Under the pieces are notes generated by a model that was not told where the DNA came from, searched no databases, and worked only from the letters and a program-made list of their open reading frames with translations. A DNA stretch of 64,000 bases. Source: Tritrichomonas musculus (taxonomy: Eukaryota > Parabasalia > Tritrichomonadida > Tritrichomonadidae). Made by a program: the position numbers and the translations under genes. The DNA lies in NCBI GenBank assembly GCA_039105265.1, contig JAPFFF010000006.1:4960001-5024000 (forward strand), in the 5' to 3' direction. Every line of letters begins with the position of its first letter. The first letter of the stretch is position 1. This document shows positions 27,323 through 37,862 of this stretch, piece by piece.

Positions 27323-27545
27323 GTGAAAAACTCCTACCAAATGGAAAACTCCCAGTAAAATCTTTATATAAAAGAGTTATAATTATTATCTTATGAATAA
27401 ATATAGATAAAATGTTCATTTGATAAAATAATTACTATTATTTAAAAAATATTTATTTTATATTTAGATATTAGTATTTGAAAATGCACTTTATTTCAAT
27501 TTCTCTTCAAAAAATTGAATAAAAAATGGTAGGTGGGTTTTCCAC
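27323..27545. mobile_element. TA-flanked miniature inverted-repeat element (223 bp)
   Basis: The left end GTGAAAAACTCCTACCA pairs with the reverse complement of the right end, GTGGAAAACCCACCTACCA, with three mismatches or gaps. A TA dinucleotide lies immediately outside both ends (27321-27322 and 27546-27547), the target duplication of Tc1/mariner-type elements. There is no coding potential, so it would be a non-autonomous element. The imperfect ends suggest an old copy. Confidence 0.6.
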
Positions 27546-27662
27546 TAAGGTACTTTTTGACACTAAATCTCCTTACTTTATTACAATATTTATTATCAAA
27601 AATTTTAAACTAATAAGGATCAATTGATAAATATCAAAGATCACTTCTTTTGCAAAAAACTA

Positions 27663-28151
27663 GGGTTGACTGTCCAGTGAAATGACTGTTCCCACCTTCA
27701 CTTTTTCTTAAAAATACGTTATTTGTGTCACTTTTTTTGGACAGAAAATCTTTATATACGTCTATATTTGGTCGGAAAATACTCAAAATTTGAAAGAGCA
27801 GTCCACTAACAAAAATGATGGATAGTTTTTTCTTTAGTTAATTAATCAAAATGTTTTAAAGATAGCAATTGATTTTTAAAATAAAATGCAGAGGGAAAAA
27901 CGTTTACCAAAATTTTAAAAGCAATTAAATGAGTATTATCAAATATTGAAAAACAATAAAAATTTTATTCCGATAAAAATCAAAAATTTTCTAATTCAAA
28001 TCAAAACAAATATCAATTCAAAATTTGAGTGGCTGTCCACAATTGAATTGGCTGTCCAAATATGGACAGATTTGGACTGTGGACAGCTGGTGTAAAAAAA
28101 TACGTTGCTTTTTGGACAGTCTCCTTTGAAAAAGTTGTGGACAGTCAACCC
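27663..28151. mobile_element. TA-flanked miniature inverted-repeat element (489 bp)
   Basis: The ends are GGGTTGACTGTCCA and its exact reverse complement TGGACAGTCAACCC, each flanked by TA (27661-27662 and 28152-28153). The motif CTGTCCA or TGGACAG recurs inside, at least at 27751, 28030, 28052, 28065 and 28080 approximately, so the element carries many subterminal copies of a likely transposase-binding word. There is no open frame. A Tc1/mariner-type non-autonomous element is the simplest reading. Confidence 0.75.
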
Positions 28152-28265
28152 TAGGCAAAAAATAATATATTAAATATTGTAATACAATAGTTATATAACA
28201 TTTTAAATCATCTATAAAATAATGAAAAACTAAGTATTTGTTAAGATATGCAATTAATTTTTTTT

Positions 28266-28298
<33 letters not shown>

Positions 28299-28299
<1 letters not shown>

Positions 28300-28469
28300 G
28301 GCTTCAGTAAAAATCACCCCCTCAATTTCATTTAACGGCCAAATTACCCTTCAAATCAACTGGTGAAAAGTGTAAAATTCATTTCATTTTACACTTTTCA
28401 CCTTTGGTCGTATTCAATTTACTTCATTTTTTATTCAATTTTAAAAATAAATTTTACACTTTTCACCAG
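28299..28469 (+). repeat. Left inverted repeat of the 5.8-kb element, itself palindromic
   Basis: These 171 bp match the reverse complement of 33915-34086 with only a few differences. Within the repeat, CTGGTGAAAAGTGTAAAATT (28360-28379) is the exact reverse complement of the last 20 bp (28450-28469), and a third ACACTTTTCACC lies between, so each end can fold into its own hairpin. Confidence 0.85.
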
Positions 28470-30602
28470 AATTCAAAATATTTCGAAAAATAAAATATAA
28501 ATATTATATGAGAAATTAAAACTTATTAAAAAAATATATTAAAAATAAGCTATCAAGAATCATGAGAAATTAATATTTTAAAATAGTCCCTTTTTATTAA
28601 AAATTTAAAATCTGCATATAATGGAGATATTATAAAAACAAGTATTTGACCATTTTTTAGATTAAATGTTAATAATAAAGATCAATAAAAGTGAATATGG
28701 TATTAGAATAAAATAAAAATGAATATAAAAAGATTTAAAATATATCAAATATTTGAGGTTTTTCATAATTCAAAAAATCCAGTAAAATTACTCAAAAAAA
28801 TCATTATAAACGCCTCCTATGATATTATTTTTAAGCAATTCTAAAAAAAATTGTAGAATTATTAACTATTAAAATTTTCATTAAAAATAATTATGATATT
28901 GATGTATATTATAAAAGAGATGTATTTACGATATTTTACAATTGAATTATGTTTCGAAAAAGAAAATTTAAAAGGGAAATTAGATTTTATTTTTGTGATA
29001 AATTAAATAAAAATTGAATGGTTATTACACATTTTAATTGAAATAAATAAAATAATTGCAAACGTATATATAAGTCAATAAATTATAAACGCATTGAGAA
29101 TAAAAAGATTTAAAATATTTTTAAATTGAATTAATTATTTGTGATCAATGAGACTCTTTTCTTCGAATTAAAAAATAAAACAATTTTGAATTCATAGATT
29201 ACCAAAATGATATAGAAATTTTGTTAATAAATCGTTTTTATGCTTCTGAATGGCATTCAAATATTCATTGAATTTTTCAATAAAATCAATTTTTGAGGGG
29301 AATGGAACTATCATTCATTCTTCGAATACTGGAAGAATTTTGATTTTTTTGATTATTAAGAAATATCCAATAACTACTTCATCATATGAATATAAATTAT
29401 TTTTATCATAATGTATATAAAATATATAATATTCATTTGATATTGTTTATATTTATTATTATCTTAAATACATTTAAATTAATATATATTTTAATAATTG
29501 TTTTACTTTTTTAAAATTTCTAATGAATGTAAAAAATTTAGATATTTGCATTTTTTATTTTTGCCTTTTCTTCTCAATTATTTTCCGATCAATTGAAAAA
29601 ATGAGAGGATTTGAATGCCTTCTCAATGGTATTATTTAAATGATTTAGGTCTACCAATATCAGCTGTTTAAAAAACTTATCTTTAGTAACACCACGTCAT
29701 TTTTTTAAAAACTTTCGATATAATGCATCAAAACAGAAATCGAAGTCCAAAAAAAAAAAAAAAAAAAAAGAATATTTTATTTAAGACATTAATCAAAAAT
29801 CGGGCTCCGTCCAGCTCTATGTTTTTAGTACAGTTTTAATATAGCGCCTTAATTTTTCTCGGTTTTCTTCGTCATATGATTTTTGAGCGATGAATTTTTT
29901 TCTCAATCACTAAGTAAATTATTGTGATACTTCTAATTTAACATTAAATAAAATTATATTTCTGAGGATATTTTTCTTGTTTTTAGTTTTTTCTATGAAA
30001 TAATATTCTTATTTTTTTCTTAAGAGCAAGAAATGAAAATAATTTAAAACAGCAGTATCATGTTATAATTTATCATGAATATTGATGAGTTGTATTATTG
30101 ACATTTAAAATTGAATAATCTTAATCAACGAAATTGAAAATCTGAATTATGTTCTTTTTTTGCATAAAAGCAATATATAATATATTTTCAAATATATATG
30201 ATTAATATAGCACATTAAAATCCATGGATTTAAAGCGAAATATTCGTTGAATAATTACCATGGTTAGATGACTTATATTAGTTTTTATTGTTAATTATTC
30301 ATTATTATATTTATAAACCTATTTTTAAAAAATATAATTTATTATATATTAAGATATTAGAATTTTAAAATTTTTTATAGAAATATTCAATTTTTTGTAT
30401 AAAAGAAATGTTAAACAGCCAAATATCTTATGAAAAAAAATAATTAATTTTAAATATGTTTATATGTATAATCAATCATTCATTTTTAGAATTAATGTAA
30501 AATATAAATTGTTATAAAGTTGATAATTTATTAAAACTATTCAATAAATAGTTTTATTGATATTATATTAGAAATATCATTTAATTTATATTATGAATTA
30601 AA

Positions 30603-30692
30603 TGGCTAGTCGAAAATGAGCTTGTAGCATGCTATGTTAGGATTGGCGATGGTAAATACCAGGTCATAACGTATACTACTATATTGGATTAA
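30603..30692 (+). pseudogene. Coding-like island 1 in the 5.8-kb element
   Basis: A segment of clearly higher G+C than its surroundings reads on the plus strand as about 29 residues, including ELVACYVRIGDGKYQVITYT, and ends in TAA. A stop lies three codons upstream. It looks like the 3' end of a decayed or rearranged gene; family unknown. Confidence 0.4.
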
Positions 30693-30777
30693 AAAATAAT
30701 ATTTAATATAAATAATATTGAATAAGTAAGAATAATCTATATTCTTTTCTGATTAAAAAATAATGTTGATATCATTA

Positions 30778-30897
30778 ATGTTGTATATTTTTTTAATCAA
30801 AATAATACTTATTGATATCATAGGTGGAGTTAAATCTGAGCAAATGATAAAGATGTGCGCCATAATGTACACTATTAATGGAATATATGCATATTAA
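30778..30897 (+). pseudogene. Coding-like island 2 in the 5.8-kb element
   Basis: This 39-codon open frame has a hydrophobic start and then GGVKSEQMIKMCAIMYTING before TAA. Composition rises in the second half only (30814-30890). It is probably another gene fragment; no family recognised. Confidence 0.35.
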
Positions 30898-30929
30898 ATA
30901 AAAATTTATGAAGCATAATTGATATATAT

Positions 30930-31290
30930 TGAATTATATTAACTCATAAATGAAGTATAATAGAGTATAATGGCCAATAAATGAAATATAATGTAGAATA
31001 ATAGTGTATAAATGATATAAAAAGGAATATTTTTCAATGCATTTGTTAACAAGTAAAATAAGATTGAGAATATTGAAATATAAGAAAAAATGGCGATATT
31101 TAAAGGAGATACATTATAATGGAGATTAAATGAAATATGATATAATATAATAACGCAGAAATGAAAAATAATGCAATATAATGATCAACAATTGAAATAT
31201 AATTCATTATAATGATTTACAAGTGAAATATAAATCCAAATTTGGCAATATACAGGTAAACATTTGAAATATGACTCATTTCAATGTGAT
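30930..31290. repeat. Degenerate AAATGAAATATAATG-type repeat array
   Basis: Between coding-like islands 2 and 3 the core AAATGAAATATAAT or close variants recur about ten times at irregular spacing of roughly 20-45 bp, separated by short more variable spacers. It looks like an old, diverged tandem array. Confidence 0.5.
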
Positions 31291-31304
31291 AAAAGGACAC
31301 ATAA

Positions 31305-31400
31305 ATGCTGTATATCAATGATAACTATGTATTGAAACCAGAATATGATGCAAAGATTGCAGCCCTCGACTCTAGAATAGCGGTTCTTGAATCAACATAA
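31305..31400 (+). pseudogene. Coding-like island 3: short coiled-coil peptide
   Basis: An ATG-to-TAA frame of 31 codons reading YVLKPEYDAKIAALDSRIAV followed by LEST. The IAALDSRIAVLES ending is a textbook trimeric-coiled-coil or fibre-stalk type heptad pattern, as often found at the ends of phage-like fibre proteins. The G+C content is far above its surroundings. It may be the last exon-sized remnant of a viral-type structural gene. Confidence 0.45.
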
Positions 31401-31444
31401 AAAATAATTAAATTTTTGAAGTTATTTTTATTGTATTTAAAATA

Positions 31445-31546
31445 ATGATTATTATAATTGAACCTATCCATAGAGAGATCGAAGGTGAGATCAGTTCTAG
31501 GCAGATGTTAAGGAGGCACAGCCAAACGTATTACAATCACAGATAA
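31445..31546 (+). pseudogene. Coding-like island 4 in the 5.8-kb element
   Basis: An ATG-to-TAA frame of 33 codons. From 31460 it reads EPIHREIEGEISSRQMLRRH and a short tail, with codon composition unlike the surrounding AT-rich DNA. It is a likely gene fragment of unknown family. Confidence 0.4.
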
Positions 31547-33914
31547 GTAAAATATTAAAGAATTAACAATTGTATCATTTGCTTATAATCCAATATAAAG
31601 TAAATTACCTATTAGCAAATAAATAATATTACAATTTTCAAATAGATAGGTTAAATGTAATGTCAATCAATACATCTTTAAATAATAAACTTACACAATA
31701 AACTTTTAAAAAATAAGATACAGATTTCATAATCCAAAATAAAATCAAAATTCCTGAATATTTTGACTTTATGATGCATTATACAACAATTTTATAAATG
31801 ATTCTCTCAAAAAAGATTAATATTTACTTATTTATTTATAATATTATTGAGATAAATGCAAATTATAAAAATATTATTTAAATATAACCGTTATTATTTG
31901 AAATTTTTATTAATCTTTTATCTCTTAATAAATATAAACATATCATGATTATAATTGGATATTTATTATAGAAAAAATATTATTATACAAATAATATATT
32001 AAATGTAATGTAAATCTAGGAAAATTAAATATATTTTCAAACTATTTTAAATAACATGTAAATTATTCAAAAATAACAATGGGAAAACGAATATTATCTT
32101 GATATAAAAATAATGATAAATTTTTTTTTATAATTATTTGAAAAATATTTCTTTTAAAAATAATAAAATATAATATTGCAATATATTATTAAAAATTTGT
32201 ATTATTTTCAAGATTATTAACAATTAAAATTTAAATTTTTATATTATAATATATTAATAAAAAGTAATGACAAGAATGATGTGCCTAAAATGTTTTTGGA
32301 ATCTTCAAATTAATTTTTAATAATCATGAATAAAAAGAAACTAAGTTATTTCGTTAACCATATAAACTTTAAGGTTTAATATAAATCTTCAGTTAAAAAT
32401 TTAAAGCCATAATTTGGATAAATAAAATCTGGACTTAAAAAATATGTTTAGAATTGTTGTTTTGAAATAATAAATATAATTTATTCTTTAAAAAGTTCAT
32501 TTATAAAACTAATTGTTGGTTTTAATTTATTTTACTTCATTTTTTATCGAGAAAAAGATAAAATAAGATTAAAAATCATTATATTCATTTCATTCAAATT
32601 CATTCAATTTTGTTAAATTAAAGATATTTGGTGTAAAATATAAATCAAATAAGAATTAAATATTTTATTAATAAATTATTAATTAAATTTATTTTCGGTT
32701 AATAATTAAAATTGATATAAATATTAATCTAAGCTTACAAAAATTTCAGATGATTATTTTATACCACTATACAAATGTTTATAATAAATTAAACTTTTTA
32801 AAAAATACTTTGATTATTTTTATGTTAGTTAAAAAAAGAATACATTTAAATTTCAAATTATCAAACTTCAAATTAATATAAAAGATAATAAATAATTCAC
32901 ATTTCATACTCATTAATTCTTAACTGATAAATTTGAATATAACCATTTATAAAAATACGTTTTGAATTTTTTGAAAATTATTTTTTGAAAGACAAGTTTA
33001 TTTTTTGAGATATAAAATAATATAATATAAACTTTTAAATCTTATTAATAACTTTTAATTTAAAATATTATAATGAATATTTAAATACTCTTATATATAC
33101 ATTCAATACTTTTAAAGTATAATTTAGTAACATAAGTATTTTTGGTAAATATATTAAAAAGTATTAAAAATATAAAATTTATTACATTCACAAATATTGA
33201 GATAAAAAAAATTGAAAACATTCAGAAATATTCAAAACAATATATCAAACGTACAAATCTAATTCAATTATCAATTCTTAAATATCATATTATACAAAAT
33301 TATTTATTCAATTTTTTTAATCACACAAAATCTATTTCTACTTGCAAATATTATTTTAGAATTAGATACTATAATATTTTAAATTACCTCAAATCAATTT
33401 GAAATTTAATTTTTTATTTAAAAAATAATTAAATTCCCATGAAAAACAATGTTACTCCATATTATTATTCTAAAATGATTCATAATAAACCAATTTAAAG
33501 GTAATTTATCACGAAAAACACTATATCATCATTTTTTCAAATATCTAAGCTACCACTCAAAAAACATGCTCATTTTTATATTTTACGAATAAACAATTAG
33601 TTTTAATTATTAAATTAAGAATTTTTATAGAATTGAAAAAAGTAAATATTCCATAAATAATTATTTAAAGAAAAATTGATTTTTTTGCATTTATTAATAA
33701 TATAATACTTTCACCAACGCTTTCTCAAATTTTCACGCTTATTTAATACTAACATTAACCAAATATTTTATCTTTATAAATTTAATTAAACCAAATTCTT
33801 TATAATTAAAATAATAACTACTTTTCAATCATTAAATTTTACCGGTAATATTCATTTTTCATTTTTTCAATTTTTAAATGATTTTTTAAAAGTTTTTTTC
33901 TTAATAAAAATCAA

Positions 33915-34082
33915 CTGGTGAAAAGTGTAAAATTAATTTTTTAAAATTGAATAAAAAATGAAGTAAATTGAATACGACCAAAGGTGAAAAGTGCAAAATG
34001 AAATGAATTTTACACTTTTCACCAGTTGATTTGAAGGGTAATTTGGCCGTTAAATGAAATTGAGGGGGTGATTTTTACTGAA

Positions 34083-34086
<4 letters not shown>
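33915..34086 (-). repeat. Right inverted repeat of the 5.8-kb element
   Basis: These 172 bp are the reverse-complement partner of 28299-28469, including the nested hairpin arms. The sequence ends CTGAAGCCC directly against a 28-base T-run. Confidence 0.85.
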
Positions 34087-34114
<28 letters not shown>

Positions 34115-34197
34115 CAAAAGAGTATAATCAAAAAGTTAAAAAACTTTGAGTCAGAGGTTAAATATTGGTCATTTATAAATCAAGATTCCTTTGTTTA

Positions 34198-35688
34198 ATG
34201 ATAAATTTAATTAAAATTTTGTTTTTTATATCAATTTCCTACTCAGTGATGATATGTACAAAAGCATTTCTAACTCAAAAAGATTTTTATTCGATGTATA
34301 TGTATATCGTCAACAATAATTATCATCTCTTAGGTCTTGTTTTCAGTTTGCTATTTTTTGTTTTATATCATGGAATTTTATCATTAGTTAAAGTTGTTAA
34401 CGAACTCCAAAATTCAGACAAAGATAGAATCATGAACGAGATTATTTCGTTTTTTTATATTCTATATTTTCTTTTTTCATCTATTGTACGTTCAAGAATA
34501 AGTCAAATTTCTTTTGTTACTTTCCAGTATTTAATAATTATATATTGCTATTATAAATTGGGACAACTTCAAAATACAATTCCTAACGTTAACAAGTATC
34601 TATCTTTTTTAACTAGAGAAATCACATTTCTTTTTATATTTGCCTTTATCAATTACCAATTGTACAACGATTTTGGAAAAAAAAGTATTGACTCATTTAT
34701 TTTTATTAATTCTTTATTAATAACGAATGAAATCATTCAATGCATTTTTTCGCATTTCATTATTGCTTATGCGTTAACTCATCAAGAAAACTTCGATAAT
34801 TTTATATTCAAAATGAATAATCTATTAAATATGATATTCAGCGAACTCAGAGTTCTTATCCCTCTTTTCATTTCGATTTATTATATTGTTAAAAAAGGAT
34901 TTTCTGGTAATGCGGCATTGATTTCACTTCTTCAAACAATTGCATTTATTAACGGAATCTTTTTCTTACCTACTTTAATCAAATTTTTCAAAAGGATGCG
35001 TTTAAACAAAAAGATTGAAAAAATTTTCAGAACTGCCAATGAAAAAGACCTCAGAGATAATGATATTTGTATTATATGTCGTTTGCAAATGTATCCAAAA
35101 AAAGCAAAAAAATTGCCATGTAAGCATTGCTATCATCTTGAATGTCTTGAAAGATGGATTGGAGAAAATGATTTCTGTCCTATATGTCTTGAAAAAATTT
35201 CTGACCTTCTTGATAAAGAAATTAAAAAGAAGGGAAAAAGATCGAAAAGAAGGAAGCATAGAAAAGTGAAAAATCAGAATGAAAGCGATGTATATAATTA
35301 TGCTGATTTAGCAAATGAAATTGAAGAAAAAGATGATAACGAATTAGCCCAACACAATGGTAGTGTAGATACAAGTATTGATGATATTGATAACAATGAA
35401 GTTCAAAGTAGGGATATTAATATTCTTAATGATGATGATCTAACAAACGATGAAAAGATTTTAAATGGAGATCCCAATAATTATAATAACAATAGTAGTA
35501 ATAGTAATGAAGAACTTATAGAGGAGTGTGTGTGTAACGATAATACTACTCAAGCAGAAGAATTTTGTGAAAATAATAACGAAAAAGTAATAGATTTGGA
35601 TAAGTTATGTTCAAAAAAAGTTGATGATAATGATTACTATTGTGAGTATTCTTACTCTGATTATAGTGATGGATCAGTTGAACCATAA
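34198..35688 (+). CDS. Hrd1/synoviolin-like membrane RING E3 ubiquitin ligase
   Basis: 496 residues from ATG 34198 (the longer frame to 34165 starts with TTG). The N-terminal 270 residues hold six or more hydrophobic segments. The linker KDLRDNDICIICRLQM leads into a RING-H2 domain: C291-x2-C294, then C-x-HCYH-x2-C and CPIC (C327, C330). The arrangement of many membrane spans, then D-x-x-C-x-I-C-R, then RING matches Hrd1, the ER-associated degradation ligase that retrotranslocates and ubiquitinates misfolded proteins. After a basic stretch (KKKGKRSKRRKHRK, about 345) comes a 130-residue acidic, N-rich tail that is likely disordered and ends in a Y/S-rich acidic peptide. ER location is family knowledge. 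An alternative is a less specific membrane RING ligase of the gp78 type. Confidence 0.82.
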   Translation: MINLIKILFFISISYSVMICTKAFLTQKDFYSMYMYIVNNNYHLLGLVFSLLFFVLYHGILSLVKVVNELQNSDKDRIMNEIISFFYILYFLFSSIVRSRISQISFVTFQYLIIIYCYYKLGQLQNTIPNVNKYLSFLTREITFLFIFAFINYQLYNDFGKKSIDSFIFINSLLITNEIIQCIFSHFIIAYALTHQENFDNFIFKMNNLLNMIFSELRVLIPLFISIYYIVKKGFSGNAALISLLQTIAFINGIFFLPTLIKFFKRMRLNKKIEKIFRTANEKDLRDNDICIICRLQMYPKKAKKLPCKHCYHLECLERWIGENDFCPICLEKISDLLDKEIKKKGKRSKRRKHRKVKNQNESDVYNYADLANEIEEKDDNELAQHNGSVDTSIDDIDNNEVQSRDINILNDDDLTNDEKILNGDPNNYNNNSSNSNEELIEECVCNDNTTQAEEFCENNNEKVIDLDKLCSKKVDDNDYYCEYSYSDYSDGSVEP

Positions 35689-35823
35689 TATACTTTGTTT
35701 TTAAATATTTTTTTCATATTATATATTGCTATAATTTTTATTTTTAATGTATTTGATTACGATTTGATTGTTGAGTGCATTCCCTTGAAGAGAAATGTGA
35801 TATAAAAAAATTATTTTTTGAAT

Positions 35824-36243
35824 ATGTCTAAATTAGCATTTAAACAATTTGGCAAATATACAACTAGAGTTGAAGGATCGAAAGAGCAATTGGAAGAATT
35901 AAGAGGAAAACTTCATGATTTAGGAATTTCCATAAATGATGGTTTATATCTTGAATTAATTGTTGTTCCACAAGAGATTAACGATCTTAAACAGAAGTAC
36001 AATATATCTAAAACAAATACAGGAATATCGCTTTATGTGCCAAACGAGCAAATCTCACAGATCGATTCATTTTTTAATTCAAAAAACACCAAACAATTAT
36101 ATTTCCCAGGAGGGTATGCAAAGTATGACTTCACACGCGAAGGAAATAAGATATCTGTATCTCTGCCAAATGATTGTCCTCTTCCTGAAAGTAGATTAAT
36201 AATCAATTCACTTAAGCTTTTGAAATTGTATCCATCAAAATAA
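35824..36243 (+). CDS. Small protein of unknown function (139 aa)
   Basis: Starts at ATG 35824; the frame extends two codons upstream to a TTG. The protein has a compact alternating pattern: a helix (SKEQLEELRGKLHDLG), then strands (LYLELIVVP, GISLYVPNE, LYFPGGYAKYDF, KISVSLPND) and a final helix, consistent with one small alpha/beta domain. No catalytic motif is evident and I do not recognise the family. It sits 135 bp downstream of the Hrd1-like gene, same strand, with normal coding composition. Confidence 0.65.
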   Translation: MSKLAFKQFGKYTTRVEGSKEQLEELRGKLHDLGISINDGLYLELIVVPQEINDLKQKYNISKTNTGISLYVPNEQISQIDSFFNSKNTKQLYFPGGYAKYDFTREGNKISVSLPNDCPLPESRLIINSLKLLKLYPSK

Positions 36244-36899
36244 ATAGATATATATGATTACTAAGACTTTGATTTATTTAAATTATTCATATAATCTTTA
36301 TTTCTTTTTGGTATTTGAATCTATATATTTTTAATATTTGCATTTTAAAATTAACCAGGTATTAAAGATATTTTTATTGTTCAAAATATGATTATAATTC
36401 CATTTTATTATCAAACAAAATCACTTGATCATAGAATATACCAAGAATTGATTGGTTATTTCACCACCGTCAATCGAGAAGTATATTCGATTACTATCAA
36501 TTAGCATATTTAGGACAACAATAACTCCAATGTGACCTGAAACAAAAATGATATGTCTTTGATCTACTGTAATATCAACAAATCTTCCAGGTGGTGATCT
36601 TGGTTTTGTTGTTTTATGAACCTTCAGATCAAACAGAAATTACTATGCTATGATCACTTAATAATGGTTTAACAGACTTAAAAAAAAAAATTAAAAAGCC
36701 AAAACTATATATGCTAAATGGCATCTAGTACATGCCCCATTATTAAATGCTTTGACAATGTTTATGAAAATTATACATTTAATAAAAGTTTTTGTATACA
36801 AAAAATATGCAAATGTTATTGAAATGGAAATTTTAAAAATAGAAAAACAATATTAACTGATAATTTCGCTCTTATTTGCATTTTTGTTTTTTTTTTTTT
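36244..36899. other. Intergenic region containing a gene relic
   Basis: This 656-bp convergent gap contains the minus-strand protein relic at 36421-36645. The rest is AT-rich with A- and T-runs and no further signal. Confidence 0.55.
36421..36645 (-). pseudogene. Relic of a WD40/beta-propeller-like gene
   Basis: About 74 codons remain open on the minus strand, ending at a TGA. They contain RFVDITVDQRHIIFVSGHIG and SIDGGEITNQF, which look like a beta-propeller blade from a large protein such as a BEACH-type protein. There is no ATG and a stop lies immediately upstream, so it is not a working gene. The family suggestion is by eye and weak. Confidence 0.4.
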
Positions 36900-37862
36900 C
36901 TATTGAATGTTGAGAGAAGATTTTAGATTAGCAATTTCTTCATCAGTTACACGATCGTGTTCCCAGCAGCCGCTATCTGATCTATTTTCCCATTTAGCTT
37001 TGTGTTCATTAAAAACTGCTGGAAGATCAAGACTATCTGCAGTGAATTCGCTAAAAATAGAATCTGGATCAATTCTTTGTTGTTTTTTAAGTTGCTTTAA
37101 GAGAAGATCGCCACGAGCCCATGAAGGGATAGCTTTTCCATGAATTTCAATTGGATTAGCATCATAAATTTCTTCATCATCTGGATCTTGATCATCATCG
37201 TCAGATTCTGAAATTTTATAGACGTCAGGAACCGAAACTTCTTCTTCTTCAAAAGCGAATTTGAAAGGTTTCTTTGGCATGCTTGTTGATGCCTTCTTTT
37301 GATGTAGCATTGCAAGCCATTTTTCCCTGAAGGAAGTAGCTGATTGAGTGAGCTCACTGACTGAACTAGAGAGCGTATAAGGAACAGGTGGACCATTATC
37401 AATTTCTGATTCTTCATCAGATGATGATGAAGAATCAAGAAGTAAACTATTGTCATCGACAAAATGAATTGAATTGTTGGAAAAACATGGAGCTGTAGCT
37501 GAGTGGCTGGTACCCATGGGCAAATTTGATGTTGTTGATTCTGATTCGCTATCGTTTTCTTCGAGTAACTCAGCTTTTTCTAAGGAACCTAAATTTGTCT
37601 CATTTTGATTAATAGATGAAGGATTATTCTCATCATTTTCTTTCCAGCATAATTGATGATCACTGTTTTCTTGTTTTGTTTTAGGCGGATCTTCAAAAGA
37701 TAAGCGATGATCATGCGATTTTGATGGAACATCAAAAAAATCAAGTTGTGCCTCAATCGATTGAAGCCAATCAAATTGCATCTTTTGAGATAGGTTGAAT
37801 GATAATTTTTCTTTATTTAAAAGTTCTCCTAATTTGCGATAGGTCTGTTGAATGTTTATCAT
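36900..37862 (-). CDS. Acidic, largely disordered protein of unknown function (320 aa)
   Basis: A 320-residue protein. Residues 1-45 form a helical start (YRKLGELLNKEKLSFNLSQK). Residues about 50-230 are rich in S, D, E and N with several serine/aspartate clusters (SSSSSDEESEID) and look disordered. The C-terminal 90 residues are more ordered: IHGKAIPSWARGDLLLKQLK, then a short stretch with IDPDSIFSEF, and finally a helix VTDEEIANLKSSL. The SWARG...L-x-Q-L-K-x-Q-Q-R-I-D-P pattern resembles the IN-box region of INCENP-like Aurora-kinase partners, though this is only a suggestion. Codon composition is normal and the start ATG is clear. Confidence 0.7.
   Translation of the reverse strand: MINIQQTYRKLGELLNKEKLSFNLSQKMQFDWLQSIEAQLDFFDVPSKSHDHRLSFEDPPKTKQENSDHQLCWKENDENNPSSINQNETNLGSLEKAELLEENDSESESTTSNLPMGTSHSATAPCFSNNSIHFVDDNSLLLDSSSSSDEESEIDNGPPVPYTLSSSVSELTQSATSFREKWLAMLHQKKASTSMPKKPFKFAFEEEEVSVPDVYKISESDDDDQDPDDEEIYDANPIEIHGKAIPSWARGDLLLKQLKKQQRIDPDSIFSEFTADSLDLPAVFNEHKAKWENRSDSGCWEHDRVTDEEIANLKSSLNIQ

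Larger units (their letters stand above)
28299..34086. mobile_element. 5.8-kb element with 172-bp inverted repeats, in a poly-T target
   Basis: The element begins GGGCTTCAG and ends CTGAAGCCC. The ends form near-perfect inverted repeats of 171-172 bp. On the plus strand, T-runs of 31 (28268-28298) and 28 (34087-34114) flank it on both sides, as if it had inserted into and duplicated a poly-T site. Long inverted repeats and GGG ends suggest a Mutator-like or fold-back DNA transposon, though I see no transposase gene. The interior is extremely AT-rich with no supportable intact gene. It holds four plus-strand islands of more balanced composition that read as protein fragments (30603-31546) and a degenerate repeat array (30930-31290). 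Confidence 0.75.

Noticed and set aside
33142..33402. Open frame inside the 5.8-kb element
   Set aside because: Starts at TTG, is almost entirely K, I, N, Y and F as expected from AT-rich DNA, and has no domain.
28299..34086. A second, eroded Maverick
   Set aside because: Ends begin GGG rather than AG, there is no 6-bp duplication, and no polymerase or integrase motif is present.
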